Origin: Pengzhenrongella sicca
GTDB lineage: Bacteria; Actinomycetota; Actinomycetes; Actinomycetales; Cellulomonadaceae
Direction: 5' to 3'
Assembly: GCF_017569225.1 (NCBI RefSeq)
Contig: NZ_CP071868.1
Coordinates: 1,674,001 to 1,738,000, forward strand
Length of the DNA stretch: 64,000 nt
In this document: positions 11,744 to 20,278 of the stretch, piece after piece
How positions within the stretch are numbered: position 1 is the first letter of the stretch
Layout: every line of letters begins with the position of its first letter
Made by a program: the position numbers and the translations under genes
Notes under the pieces: generated by a model
The model's input: the letters and a program-made list of their open reading frames with translations, nothing else
What the model was told of the DNA's origin: nothing
The model's database searches: none

Positions 11744-13693
11744 CTACCGCGTGGCCGCGGCCTGCTCCTGGTCCGCCGCCCAGCGGTACTCCGCGACCGT
11801 CGCGAGCAGGTGCTCGTGCGTACCGCGCGCCAGCACCGTCGGGAGGTCGGCGCCCGGCGATGGGACGGCGCCGGGCGACGGGGCAGCGCCCGCCGCGGGA
11901 GCAGGGCTCGGCGCGCGGCCGATCAGGATCACCTCGTCGGCCTCGGCCAGCGCGGCCAGCCGGTGCGTGACCAGCACGATCCCGCGGCGGTGGGGGCCGC
12001 CGTCGGTCGCGTGCGTGTGCGCGGTGCGGATCAGGTCGGCCACGAGGCGGTCGGCCGCGCCGCGGTCGAGGTGCTCGGCAGGCTCGTCCAGCAGCAGGAG
12101 CGGGGCCCTGCTCGCGAGCGCCCGCGCGAGCAGCAGGCGGCGTCGCTCGCCGCCGGAGATGGTCGTGGCGTTCGAGCCGAGCATCGTGTCGATCCCATCG
12201 GGGAGCCCGGCGAGCCACGGCCCGAGCTCGGCCCGGGCGAGCAGCGAGGTCGCCTCGGCGCGGGTCACATCGCCGCGCGCGACCCGCAGGTTCTCGAGCA
12301 CCGTGGTCTCGAAGACGTGCGCGTCCTCCGCGGTGAGCACCACCTGGTCGCTGACCGCCGCACGGTCCTGACCCCACAGCGCGCGCCCGTCGAGGGTCAG
12401 CTCGCCGGCCGCCGTCGGCAGCAGGCCGGCGAGCGTGAGCAGGAGCGTCGTCTTGCCGCTCCCGCTCGCGCCGACGACGGCGACCGCGCGTCCCGGCGCG
12501 GCGTCGAGGTCGATCCCCGCGGCCACGACTGGCCCGGAGGGCCAGCGGACGGCGACGCCGCGCGCGCGCAGCCGCGCGGTGGTGTCGCCAGTCGACGCGG
12601 GGCCGACGTCAATCGACGCGGGGTGGACGCCTATCGGCGCGGGGCCGGCGCCGGCGGACCGGGCGGCGACAGGCTGGCTCGCGGGTCCGGCGTCGACCGC
12701 GGCGGCGGAGTCGAGCAGGGCCATGATCCGCGCGGCCGCGCCGCCGGACCGCACGAGCTGGCGCGCGGCGGGCCCGAGCAGCGCGGTGCCCTCGAACGCC
12801 GCCAGCGGGGTCAGCACGACCACCGCGAGGGCGACCGGCGCCATGGTGCCGGCGACTGTCGCCGGCACCCCGATGAGCAGCGCGCCGAGCACCGCGAGCC
12901 CCATCGCGAGGGTGTCGATCCCGGCGGCGAGCGCCGCCGGGCGGGCCGCGACGTCCTTGGCTCGCGCGAGGTCGGCTTCGGCGCGGCGCAGCTCGGCGGT
13001 CATCGGCAGCAGCCGGCCGGAGACCGTGAGCTCGCCCGCGCCGTCGATCATCGTCATCGCGGTCGCGGCGATCTCGCTCCGGGCCAGCAGCTCCGCGCGC
13101 TCCGAGAGCCGGGCCGCCCGCATCGTCAGGGCCGGCCCCGCGATCCCGGCGAGCGCGAGGCAGGCGGCGAGCACCGCGCCGACGCCGACGTCGAGCCAAC
13201 CCACCAGCAGCACGGAGCCCGCGCCCACGACCGCCGCGACGGCGCCGGGCACGAGCGCGCGCACGACGACGTCGCCGACGGCGTCGACGTCGGCCCCGGT
13301 CCGGGCGAGCAGGTCACCGCGCCGCAGCGCGGTCACGGCGTCGGTGCGGCCGTCGGCGAGGCGGGAGTAGACGTTCTCGCGCAGGGACGCCATGCCCGCC
13401 AGTGCGACGTCGTGCGAGGCCAGGCGCTCGACGTAGCGGAGCACGGCGCGCGAGATTCCGAACAGCCGCACGGCGACGGCGGCGACCGAGAGGGTCAGGA
13501 CGGGAGGCATCTGGGACGCCCGCGCGATCAGCCAGGCGGCGCACGCGGTCAGCGCGACGCCGCTGGCGAGCCCGACGGCGCCTGCGAGCACGGCGCCGGC
13601 GAGGCGACGGCGGTCGAGCCGGAGCAGCCCGACGGCGCGGCGCAGCGCGACGCGCTCGGTCGACGGCAGCAGGCCGACGCCGGGCGCGGTCAC
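11744..13693 (-). CDS. cydC: CydC subunit of the CydDC thiol exporter
   Basis: CydDC is a heterodimeric ABC exporter of glutathione or cysteine needed to assemble cytochrome bd. This 649-residue half has an N-terminal six-helix membrane domain (about residues 30-330) and a C-terminal ATPase with Walker A VVGASGSGKTTLLL, signature ISGGERRRLLLARAL and Walker B LLLLDEPAEHLD. The linker holds a 21-base tandem repeat (12592-12654) giving a Gly/Pro/Ala-rich stretch. The GTG start overlaps the cydD stop by four bases. The frame stays open upstream across cydD, but that part is antisense-like Arg-rich sequence and was excluded. Confidence 0.92.
   Translation of the reverse strand: MTAPGVGLLPSTERVALRRAVGLLRLDRRRLAGAVLAGAVGLASGVALTACAAWLIARASQMPPVLTLSVAAVAVRLFGISRAVLRYVERLASHDVALAGMASLRENVYSRLADGRTDAVTALRRGDLLARTGADVDAVGDVVVRALVPGAVAAVVGAGSVLLVGWLDVGVGAVLAACLALAGIAGPALTMRAARLSERAELLARSEIAATAMTMIDGAGELTVSGRLLPMTAELRRAEADLARAKDVAARPAALAAGIDTLAMGLAVLGALLIGVPATVAGTMAPVALAVVVLTPLAAFEGTALLGPAARQLVRSGGAAARIMALLDSAAAVDAGPASQPVAARSAGAGPAPIGVHPASIDVGPASTGDTTARLRARGVAVRWPSGPVVAAGIDLDAAPGRAVAVVGASGSGKTTLLLTLAGLLPTAAGELTLDGRALWGQDRAAVSDQVVLTAEDAHVFETTVLENLRVARGDVTRAEATSLLARAELGPWLAGLPDGIDTMLGSNATTISGGERRRLLLARALASRAPLLLLDEPAEHLDRGAADRLVADLIRTAHTHATDGGPHRRGIVLVTHRLAALAEADEVILIGRAPSPAPAAGAAPSPGAVPSPGADLPTVLARGTHEHLLATVAEYRWAADQEQAAATR
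12592..12654. repeat. 21-base tandem repeat in the cydC linker
   Basis: Units begin at 12592, 12613 and 12634 with TCGACGCGG, TCGACGCGG and TCGGCGCGG. The period of seven codons keeps the frame and adds a flexible Gly/Pro/Ala-rich segment between the membrane and ATPase domains of CydC. Confidence 0.65.
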
Positions 13694-15381
13694 CGGGCCA
13701 CCGGCTCGGCGGCGGCGCGCGCGCTGACGTGCACGACGTCGTCGGCGCGGGCGATGAGCGCCTCGCGGTGCGCGATCACGAGCACCGTGCGGCCCTGCCC
13801 GCGCAGCGCGTCGACGGCCGCGAGCACGTGCGCCTCCGCGCGCGCGTCGAGGTGCGCCGTCGGCTCGTCGAGGACGACGAGCGGGTGCCGACCCAGCAGC
13901 GCCCGGGTGAGCGCGAGCCGCTGGCGCTGGCCGAGCGAGAGCCCGACGCCGCCCTGCCCGAGCCGGGTGTCCCAGCCCCCGGGCAGCGCCGCGACGACCT
14001 CGTCGAAGCCCGTCGCCCGCGCGGCGGCGAGGGCGCGCTCGTCGATCTCGCCGGCCGGGTCGGCGAGGACGTTCGAGCGCACGGTCGCGGGGACGATGAC
14101 CGGGCGCTGCGGGACCCACGCGACCTGGGCCCACCATGAGCCCGGGTCGACGTCCGCGAGGTCGACCCCCGTGCCGGCGTCGGCGCCGGTCGGGACGAGC
14201 CGGATCGCGCCGGTGTCGGGCCGGAGCAGGCCGAGCACGAGGTCCGCGGCGGTGGTCTTGCCCGCGCCGGACGGGCCCACGAGCGCGACGACCCGGCCGG
14301 GGCGCAGCCGGGCGCTGAGCCCGCTCGGCGCCCAGGTCGACCGGCCGGGCGCCGCGACGCTGACGTCGTCGAGCACGATGTCCGTGATCGCGAGGTCGGG
14401 CGCGGGGCTCGTGCCCGGCGCGGGCAGGGGCTGCTCGATGACCGCGAAGCTCTGCGCGGCGGCGGCGATGCCGTCGGCCGACGCGTGGAACTGGGCGCCC
14501 ACCTCGCGCAGTGGCCGGTAGACCTCGGGCGCGAGCATGATCACCGCCAGGCCCGTGAAGAGGTCGACCTGGCCGTAGACCAGCCGCATGCCCACGCCGA
14601 CGGCGACGAGGGCGACCCCGATCGAGGCGAGGAACTCGAGCACGGCGCCCGAGAGGAACGCCACGCGCAGCGTCGACATCGTCGTGCGGGCGTACGCGCG
14701 CCCGAGCTCGCCGACGCGGTGCCCGGGGCCGTGCTCGCGGCCGAGCGCCTTGAGCGTGCCGAGCCCGGCGAGCAGGTCGAGGAGCTGGGCGCCCAGGCGC
14801 TGCATCGTGACCAGCCGGTCGGCCGCGAAGCGCTGCGTGAGCACGCCGATCAGCCACATGAACACCGGGATCAGCGGCAGCGTGAGGGCGAGGGTCAGCG
14901 CCGCGACGAGGTCGAGCCCGAACACGACCGCCAGGGTCGCGGGCGTCACGGTCGCGGCGAGGACGAGCTGGGGGAGGTAGCGCACGAAGTAGGGCTCGAG
15001 GTCGTCGAGGCCGCGCGTGACGAGAGTGACGACGGCGGGGCCTTGCTCGGCCGCGAGCCAGCGCGGGCCCAGCGCGACGGCGCGCACGAGGACCTGCTCG
15101 CGCAGCTCGGTGATCACCCCCGTGGCGGCCCGGTGCGCCCAGGACTCCTGCAGGACGAGCACCGCGGTGCGCAGCGCGACGACGCCCGCGAGGGCGGGCA
15201 GGAGGCCGACGACGTGGTCCCACCCGGCCGTGCCCGTCACGACGGGCGCCAGCGCGTGTGCGATCAGCAGCGCCTGGGCGATCACGAGCCCCGCGGTCAC
15301 GACGCCCGTGACCGCAGTGATCGCGATGTAGCGACGGGCGGCACGCGCGTGCCGAAGCAGGCGCGGGTCGAGGGGTTTCAC
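13690..15381 (-). CDS. cydD: CydD subunit of the CydDC thiol exporter
   Basis: This is the partner half-transporter of CydC, about 563 residues. It has six predicted membrane helices, then an ATPase domain with Walker A LVGPSGAGKTTAADL, signature LSLGQRQRLALTRALL and Walker B PLVVLDEPTAHLDA. The region GPAVVTLVTRGLDDLEPYFVRYLPQ is typical of CydD. I chose the GTG at 15381 because it lies four bases after the cydB stop with AGG upstream; an ATG at 15402 would overlap cydB and has no spaced ribosome site. Gene order is cydA-cydB-cydD-cydC, the usual actinobacterial operon. Confidence 0.92.
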   Translation of the reverse strand: MKPLDPRLLRHARAARRYIAITAVTGVVTAGLVIAQALLIAHALAPVVTGTAGWDHVVGLLPALAGVVALRTAVLVLQESWAHRAATGVITELREQVLVRAVALGPRWLAAEQGPAVVTLVTRGLDDLEPYFVRYLPQLVLAATVTPATLAVVFGLDLVAALTLALTLPLIPVFMWLIGVLTQRFAADRLVTMQRLGAQLLDLLAGLGTLKALGREHGPGHRVGELGRAYARTTMSTLRVAFLSGAVLEFLASIGVALVAVGVGMRLVYGQVDLFTGLAVIMLAPEVYRPLREVGAQFHASADGIAAAAQSFAVIEQPLPAPGTSPAPDLAITDIVLDDVSVAAPGRSTWAPSGLSARLRPGRVVALVGPSGAGKTTAADLVLGLLRPDTGAIRLVPTGADAGTGVDLADVDPGSWWAQVAWVPQRPVIVPATVRSNVLADPAGEIDERALAAARATGFDEVVAALPGGWDTRLGQGGVGLSLGQRQRLALTRALLGRHPLVVLDEPTAHLDARAEAHVLAAVDALRGQGRTVLVIAHREALIARADDVVHVSARAAAEPVAR

Positions 15382-15385
15382 AGAC

Positions 15386-16453
15386 CTACTGTGCCTGAGC
15401 ATCCTGTGCGGCGAACGCGCGCACGTTCGAGGGGTGCAGGCCCTCGGCGGGGCCGATGTGCGAGGCAGTGAGGCGCTGCCGGAAGACCCAGTACGTCCAG
15501 CCCTGGTACGCGAGCACGACGGGCACCATGATCAGCGCGATCACGGTCATGACCGTGAGCGTCGCCTGGGTCGAGGAGGCCCCGTCGATCGTGAGCGACC
15601 AGGCCGGGTCGAGCGAGGACGGCATGACGTTCGGGAACATCACGCAGAAGATCAGCGCGACGGCCGCGGCGATCGCGACGGCGTTGAGCGTGAACGCCCA
15701 GCCCTCGCGCCCCGCCCGGGTGGCGAGCACGACACCCACGAGCGCCAGCGCGGCGACGACCAGCGGCAGCCACGAGAACGCGTTGGCGGAGAACGCGAGC
15801 TGGGCCCAGACGGCCCAGACGGCCGCGACCAGCAGGGAGACGACCGACAGCCGCTGGGCGAGCAGGCCGGCGCGCACACGCAGCTCGCCGTCCGTCTTGA
15901 GCGCGAGGAACACGGCGCCGTGCGTGACGAACAGCGCGGCGGTGGTGACCCCGCCGAGGAGGGTGAAGGGCGTGATGAGCGAGAAGAATCCGCCGGTGAG
16001 CTGGTGGTTCCCGTCGATCACCTCGATGTGCATGCCCTGGACGAGGTTCGCGAACGCGACTCCCCACAGCACCGCGGGCACCCAGGCGCCGACGGTGTGT
16101 GCCCAGTCGGCGCGGTTGCGCCACACGGGGGAGTTGATCTTCCCGCGCCACTCGAGCGCGCAGATCCGCACGATGAGGGCGAGCAGGATGAGCAGGAGCG
16201 GGAGGTAGAAGCCCGAGAACATCGTGGCGTACCACTCGGGGAACGCCGCGAAGGTCGCGCCGCCCGCCGTGAGCAGCCAGACCTCGTTGCCGTCCCACAC
16301 GGGGCCGATCGTGCGCAGCATCATCCGGCGCTCGGTCTCGTCGCGGGCGAACGGCTTGAGCAGCATGCCGACGCCGAAGTCGAAGCCCTCGAGGACGAGG
16401 TACCCCGTCCATAGGACGGCGATGAGCAGGAACCACAGGAGGGGGAGATCCAT
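15386..16453 (-). CDS. cydB: Cytochrome bd quinol oxidase subunit II
   Basis: CydB is the second large membrane subunit of the high-affinity quinol oxidase that reduces oxygen to water at low oxygen. The 355-residue polytopic protein begins MDLPLLWFLLIAVLWTGYLV followed by LEGFDFGVGML, the family N terminus, and contains GPVWDGNEVWLL. A GGAG site lies eight bases before the ATG. It sits 19 bases after cydA and four bases before the chosen cydD start. Confidence 0.96.
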   Translation of the reverse strand: MDLPLLWFLLIAVLWTGYLVLEGFDFGVGMLLKPFARDETERRMMLRTIGPVWDGNEVWLLTAGGATFAAFPEWYATMFSGFYLPLLLILLALIVRICALEWRGKINSPVWRNRADWAHTVGAWVPAVLWGVAFANLVQGMHIEVIDGNHQLTGGFFSLITPFTLLGGVTTAALFVTHGAVFLALKTDGELRVRAGLLAQRLSVVSLLVAAVWAVWAQLAFSANAFSWLPLVVAALALVGVVLATRAGREGWAFTLNAVAIAAAVALIFCVMFPNVMPSSLDPAWSLTIDGASSTQATLTVMTVIALIMVPVVLAYQGWTYWVFRQRLTASHIGPAEGLHPSNVRAFAAQDAQAQ

Positions 16454-16472
16454 GATGTACGGCTCCAGTGAC

Positions 16473-17957
16473 TCAGTAGGCGAACGAGAGGGTGGCTTCG
16501 GGGCCGACGCCGTCGTCGGTCGCGGGCTTGGGCGGTTCGACGCCCTCGCGGACGTAGCGCCGCATGAGGAAGAACCACACGACGGCGAGGCCGGCGTACA
16601 GCAGCGTGAACGCGATCATCGAGGTCAGCACGGACCACGGGGACACGACGGTCGAGACGCCCTGCTCGGTGAGCAGCCAGACCTGGTCGACGGGGTTGGC
16701 CGGGTTCGGGTGCACGACCCACGGCTGGCGGCCCATCTCGGTGAAGATCCAGCCGAAGGACGAGGCGAGGAACGGCATCGGGATCGCGACCAGGCACAGT
16801 CGCGCGAACCACCGGCTGTCGGTGACCCGGCCCTTGCGCAGCAGCCACAGGCCAGCGACCGCGAGGGCGGCCGAGAAGCCGGCGAGGCCGATCATGAGCC
16901 GGAAGCTCCAGTACGTGACGAACAGGTTCGGGGTGTAGTTCTGGTCGGTGCCGTACTGGTCGGCGTACTTCTCGCTCGCCTCCGCCTGCAGCTGGTCGAC
17001 GCCGGGCAGGTAGCTCTCCTCGCCGCTGAAGCTGCCTGTGCCTAGGTACGACGTCAGCCCGGGGATCTGGATGAGGTGCCGCACGCCCGCGCAGTCGTTC
17101 GACAGGTCGCCGATCGTGAGCAGCGAGAACGCCGCACCCTCCTCGCCCTCGCACAGGGCCTCGGCGGCCGACATCTTCATCGGCTGCTGCTGGTACATCA
17201 GCTTGCCCTGGTAGTCGCCCGTGATGCCGACGGCGCCGCCCGCCAGCACCATCGTGATCAGGCCGACGTACGCGCCCGAGCGCCAGATCGACCGTGCCTC
17301 GTCGGTGCGCCCGGCGCGGTGCGCGCGCACGAGCCACCAGCCGCAGATCGCCGCGACGAAGGTGCCCGCGACGAGGAACGAGGACGAGATGGTGTGCGAG
17401 AACGCCGCGATGAGCGTGTTGTTCGTGATGACCTCGAAGAAGCCGCCGACGCCGTCGAGCTCCGCCCGGCCGGTCTCCTCGTTGTAGATCGCCCCGACGG
17501 GGTGCTGCATCCACGAGTTGGCGGCCAGGATCCAGTACGCAGAGACCGTGCTGCCGATCGCGACGAGCCAGATGCACGCGAGGTGCATCTTCTTGGGCAG
17601 GCGGTCCCACCCGAAGATCCACAGGCCGAGGAAGGTGGACTCGAGGAAGAACGCGGCGAGGGCCTCGATCGCGAGCGGCGCGCCGAAGATGTCGCCGACG
17701 AAGCGGGAGTACTCGGACCAGTTCATGCCGAACTGGAACTCCTGCACGATGCCGGTCGCCACGCCGAGCGCGAAGTTGATCAGCAGGAGCTTCCCGAAGA
17801 ACTTGGTGAGCTTGAGCCAGCGTTCGTTCCCCGTGCGCACCCACGCGGTGTGCATGATCGCGACGAGCGGCGCGAGGCCGATCGTCAGCGGGACGAGCAC
17901 GAAGTGGTAGACGGTCGTGATGCCGAACTGCCAACGAGCCAGGTCAAGAGCTTCCAC
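16473..17957 (-). CDS. cydA: Cytochrome bd quinol oxidase subunit I
   Basis: CydA carries haems b558, b595 and d and the quinol site. The 494-residue protein shows the haem ligand His18 in TVYHFVLVPLTIGL, a second conserved histidine in SHTISSSFLVAG, and the GRQPW motif near residue 390. The segment between helices VI and VII is of the short Q-loop kind. The GTG start has GAAGGG seven bases upstream. The upstream 145 bases hold a TAAATT -10-like hexamer and a DevR/DosR-like palindrome, suggesting induction at low oxygen. Confidence 0.96.
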   Translation of the reverse strand: MEALDLARWQFGITTVYHFVLVPLTIGLAPLVAIMHTAWVRTGNERWLKLTKFFGKLLLINFALGVATGIVQEFQFGMNWSEYSRFVGDIFGAPLAIEALAAFFLESTFLGLWIFGWDRLPKKMHLACIWLVAIGSTVSAYWILAANSWMQHPVGAIYNEETGRAELDGVGGFFEVITNNTLIAAFSHTISSSFLVAGTFVAAICGWWLVRAHRAGRTDEARSIWRSGAYVGLITMVLAGGAVGITGDYQGKLMYQQQPMKMSAAEALCEGEEGAAFSLLTIGDLSNDCAGVRHLIQIPGLTSYLGTGSFSGEESYLPGVDQLQAEASEKYADQYGTDQNYTPNLFVTYWSFRLMIGLAGFSAALAVAGLWLLRKGRVTDSRWFARLCLVAIPMPFLASSFGWIFTEMGRQPWVVHPNPANPVDQVWLLTEQGVSTVVSPWSVLTSMIAFTLLYAGLAVVWFFLMRRYVREGVEPPKPATDDGVGPEATLSFAY

Positions 17958-18030
17958 TGAACTGCCCTTCGATGCACGGGGTTAGCCGCAGCGATGTCCC
18001 TGGCCTCGACCAGCAGCGCTGTACGGGCAA

Positions 18031-18036
18031 AATTTA
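18031..18036 (-). promoter_or_regulatory. Candidate -10 hexamer of the cydABDC promoter
   Basis: On the minus strand, TAAATT lies in an AT-rich patch within otherwise GC-rich DNA. It would start transcription near 18024, leaving a leader of about 66 bases. No good -35 is seen at the right distance; the DevR-like palindrome occupies that place instead, as expected for an activator-dependent promoter. Confidence 0.5.
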
Positions 18037-18060
18037 GCAGTGGGCCACTCCGGACCCCCC

Positions 18061-18074
18061 AGGACCAAGGTCCC
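18061..18074. promoter_or_regulatory. DevR/DosR-like palindrome upstream of cydA
   Basis: Read toward cydA, the sequence is GGGACCTTGGTCCT, an almost perfect palindrome. It matches the mycobacterial DosR core GGGACTWWAGTCCC at 11 of 14 positions, including all of GGGAC and GTCC. Its centre is about 43 bases upstream of the predicted start near 18024, the usual place for this activator. No DevR gene is in the window. Confidence 0.5.
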
Positions 18075-18102
18075 TGGACGTGGCCAATACTTGGCTCGCT
18101 CT

Positions 18103-18576
18103 TTACTTGGCGGTGTCCTGGGACCAGACGGCGGTCGCGCCGCTGTGGCCGATGCGCACGGCCTGCACGGTCGTCCCCGTGCTGGCGAGCACGGCCGCGA
18201 CCGCGAGGGCGACGGCGACCCAGCGCGGCACGCGCGCGGCGCGTGCCGCACGTTCGCCCCGGAACCACCACCCGAGCAGCGCGGCGACGGCGACGAGACC
18301 GACGACCCAGGGCAGCAGGCCCTCGGCGAGCTGCGCGTGCGCCTCGATCAGGGCCGACTCACCCACCCGCTCCTCCAGGGCCTCGCCGGACTGCTCCGAG
18401 ACGGGCACGAGCACGAGTGCCGCGAGCGCGAGCCCGAGCGGCAGGAGCCCGGCCCAGCGGCGAAATCGCGGCCAGAGGGCGGCGAGCGCGACGGCGAGCG
18501 CCGCCGCGGGGACGATCACCTCGGTGGCATGGATGACGAGGGGGTGCAGTGGCAGACCGGCGATGGTGTCGAACAT
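18103..18576 (-). CDS. DUF2231-family four-helix membrane protein
   Basis: The 157-residue product begins MFDTIAGLPLHPLVIHATEV, the hallmark of DUF2231, with conserved histidines at the start of the first helix. Four hydrophobic helices are visible, at about residues 15-35, 40-60, 83-103 and 117-137. The biochemical role of the family is unknown; members often sit near respiratory or metal genes, and the His residues suggest haem or metal contact. GGGAG lies five bases before the ATG. It reads toward cydA, 145 bases upstream of it, so read-through into cyd is possible. Confidence 0.8.
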   Translation of the reverse strand: MFDTIAGLPLHPLVIHATEVIVPAAALAVALAALWPRFRRWAGLLPLGLALAALVLVPVSEQSGEALEERVGESALIEAHAQLAEGLLPWVVGLVAVAALLGWWFRGERAARAARVPRWVAVALAVAAVLASTGTTVQAVRIGHSGATAVWSQDTAK

Positions 18577-18648
18577 GGGAGCTCCCAGCGGGATGAGATA
18601 GAGCGAGGGCCAGCGGGACGGTGGGCGCCCAGGGCGAGTGTGCGGGAG

Positions 18649-19419
18649 TCAGATCCCGAGTCCGGTGCTCCCGAGCAGACTGCCGACGCCGTAGGTCACG
18701 ACCATCGCGGCCGCGCCACCCAGGACGAGGCGCGCGACGGCGCGCATGTGGCCGGAGCTGCCGAGCGCGGCGCTCGCGCCGCCGGCGACGGCGAGGGCAA
18801 GAATGACCGCGACAAAGGTCACCGGAATGCGGATCGCGGCGGGGGTGAGCACGACCGCGAGAATGGGAAGGACGGCACCAGCGGTGAATGATAGTCCCGA
18901 CGAGAGAGCGGCGTGGCTGGGATTGGTCAGGTCGTCCGGGTCGAGCCGCAGCTGGGCGTCGAGGTGGGCCGCGATCGGGTCGTGCGCGGTGAGCTCGGAA
19001 GCGACGGCGAGCGCCGTGGCGGCCGACGCGCCCTTGTCCCGGTAGATCCCCGCGAGCTGGGCGAGCTCGGCCTCGGGGTCCTGCGCGAGCCGGACCCGCT
19101 CCCGGGCGATCAGCGCGCGCTCGGCGTCGCGCTGGCTGCTCACCGAGACGTACTCGCCCAGCGCCATCGAGACGGCCCCGGCGACCAGGCCGGCGATGCC
19201 CGCGGTGAGGATCGGGCCCAGCGCGGTGGTCGCACCCGCGACGCCGACCACGAGGCCCGCGGTCGAGATGATGCCGTCGTTGGCGCCGAGCACGCCGGCG
19301 CGCAGCCAGTTGAGCTTCGCCGCGTGGCTCGGGCCCGGCTTCGCCGCGGCGGGCGGCCGCGGCGCGGCGCGGCGGGCGGCAGCGCTCGTGTGGGGGCTGC
19401 GGAATGCTGCGGTGGTCAT
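18649..19419 (-). CDS. VIT/CCC1-family iron or manganese transporter
   Basis: VIT1/CCC1 transporters carry Fe2+ or Mn2+ out of the cytosol. The 256-residue protein has a basic, Ala/Pro-rich N terminus, then the family motif LRAGVLGANDGIISTAGLVVGVAGA and SMALGEYVSVSSQRD. A hydrophilic metal-binding helical part (about residues 110-175) precedes three C-terminal membrane helices. The ATG at 19419 is chosen for its position before the conserved core. Upstream lie a TAGAAT -10-like hexamer (19454-19449) and palindromic sequences resembling DtxR/IdeR iron boxes, pointing to metal control. The substrate cannot be fixed from sequence. Confidence 0.87.
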   Translation of the reverse strand: MTTAAFRSPHTSAAARRAAPRPPAAAKPGPSHAAKLNWLRAGVLGANDGIISTAGLVVGVAGATTALGPILTAGIAGLVAGAVSMALGEYVSVSSQRDAERALIARERVRLAQDPEAELAQLAGIYRDKGASAATALAVASELTAHDPIAAHLDAQLRLDPDDLTNPSHAALSSGLSFTAGAVLPILAVVLTPAAIRIPVTFVAVILALAVAGGASAALGSSGHMRAVARLVLGGAAAMVVTYGVGSLLGSTGLGI

Positions 19420-19456
19420 AGCAACGAGCCTAGGGAGAAATGCCCGAACATTCTAG

Positions 19457-19512
19457 CAAGGAAAGCCTGCGCTGACCCGGGTCGTTTGTATTGTAAGGAT
19501 TTCCTTACCTTT
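19457..19512. promoter_or_regulatory. Candidate DtxR/IdeR-type metal boxes
   Basis: GTAAGGATTTCCTTAC at 19493-19508 is a palindrome with a two-base centre. The wider 19-mer at 19494-19512 fits the DtxR/IdeR consensus TWAGGTTAGSCTAACCTWA at about 14 positions. A weaker copy at 19457-19475 overlaps the spacer of the putative VIT promoter. Both lie between the divergent VIT gene and the molybdopterin gene. The assignment to an iron or manganese regulator is inference. Confidence 0.4.
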
Positions 19513-19678
19513 GTTTCAACGGGGGAGTTCGACGGGGATTTCGACGGCGAGCTCGGCGGGGCGTGTGCGATCGAGTGCGCCGGTGCGCACCCGCGCCCGG
19601 TACTTCCGCCGGGGCCCGGGGGCAACTACGGTCGAGCTGAGCCGGCTCGACCGGACCTCGCGACGGCAGGAGTGTGCG

Positions 19679-20278
19679 ATGGGCCTGTTCACCCCCGGAT
19701 TTCGTCGGCCCGAGCGGGCGACGGACGTCGCGCTGCCGCCCGGGCAGTACCTCACCGAGGACTTCCCGGTCCTGTCGGCCGGGCCGACCCCTCGTGTGCC
19801 GCTCGATCAGTGGGAGTTCGTGATCACCACCGAGGTCGGCGCCGCCACCCGGTGGACCTGGGCCGAGCTCATGGCGCTGCCCGCGCAGACGCCCACCGTC
19901 GACCTGCACTGCGTCACGCGCTGGTCGAAGCTGGCGACGTCGTGGCGCGGGGTGTCGCTCGACGTGCTGTTCGAGGGGGTCGACACGGCGGCCGACTGGA
20001 CGATGGTGCACTCCTACGGCGGGTACACGACGAACGTGCCGCTCGAGGACCTGCTCGACGGCAAGGCCTGGATCGCCTACGAGTTCGAGGGGGACGACCT
20101 GGACCCGGCGCACGGCGGACCGGCCCGGCTGCTCGTGCCGCGCCTGTACTTGTGGAAGTCGGCGAAGTGGGTGCGGGGCATCACGCTGATGCCCGCGGAC
20201 GAGCCGGGGTTCTGGGAGAGCGTGGGGTACCACGACTACGGCGACCCGTGGCGCGAGCAGCGGTACCAGGGCGACTAG
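19679..20278 (+). CDS. Sulfite-oxidase-family molybdopterin oxidoreductase
   Basis: The 199-residue protein is a stand-alone molybdopterin domain of the sulfite oxidase/YedY fold. The Mo-binding cysteine is Cys78 in DLHCVTRWSKL, and SYGGYTTNVPLEDL and HGGPARLLVPRLYLWKSAKW are the usual conserved blocks. It lacks a twin-arginine signal, a haem domain and a dimerisation domain, so it is likely cytoplasmic. AGGAG stands seven bases before the ATG. It overlaps the flavin reductase gene by one base, which suggests that protein supplies or takes its electrons. The substrate is unknown. Confidence 0.85.
   Translation: MGLFTPGFRRPERATDVALPPGQYLTEDFPVLSAGPTPRVPLDQWEFVITTEVGAATRWTWAELMALPAQTPTVDLHCVTRWSKLATSWRGVSLDVLFEGVDTAADWTMVHSYGGYTTNVPLEDLLDGKAWIAYEFEGDDLDPAHGGPARLLVPRLYLWKSAKWVRGITLMPADEPGFWESVGYHDYGDPWREQRYQGD

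Noticed and set aside
13694-15223. Extension of cydC through cydD
   Set aside because: It overlaps the conserved CydD coding frame; CydC begins at the GTGA overlap.
15382-15402. CydD start at the ATG 15402
   Set aside because: It overlaps the cydB end and has AGG directly next to the ATG; the GTG at 15381 fits better, though this is not certain.
18581-18640. A GGGAC-containing stretch upstream of the DUF2231 gene as another DevR site
   Set aside because: The second half does not match the palindrome at the right spacing.
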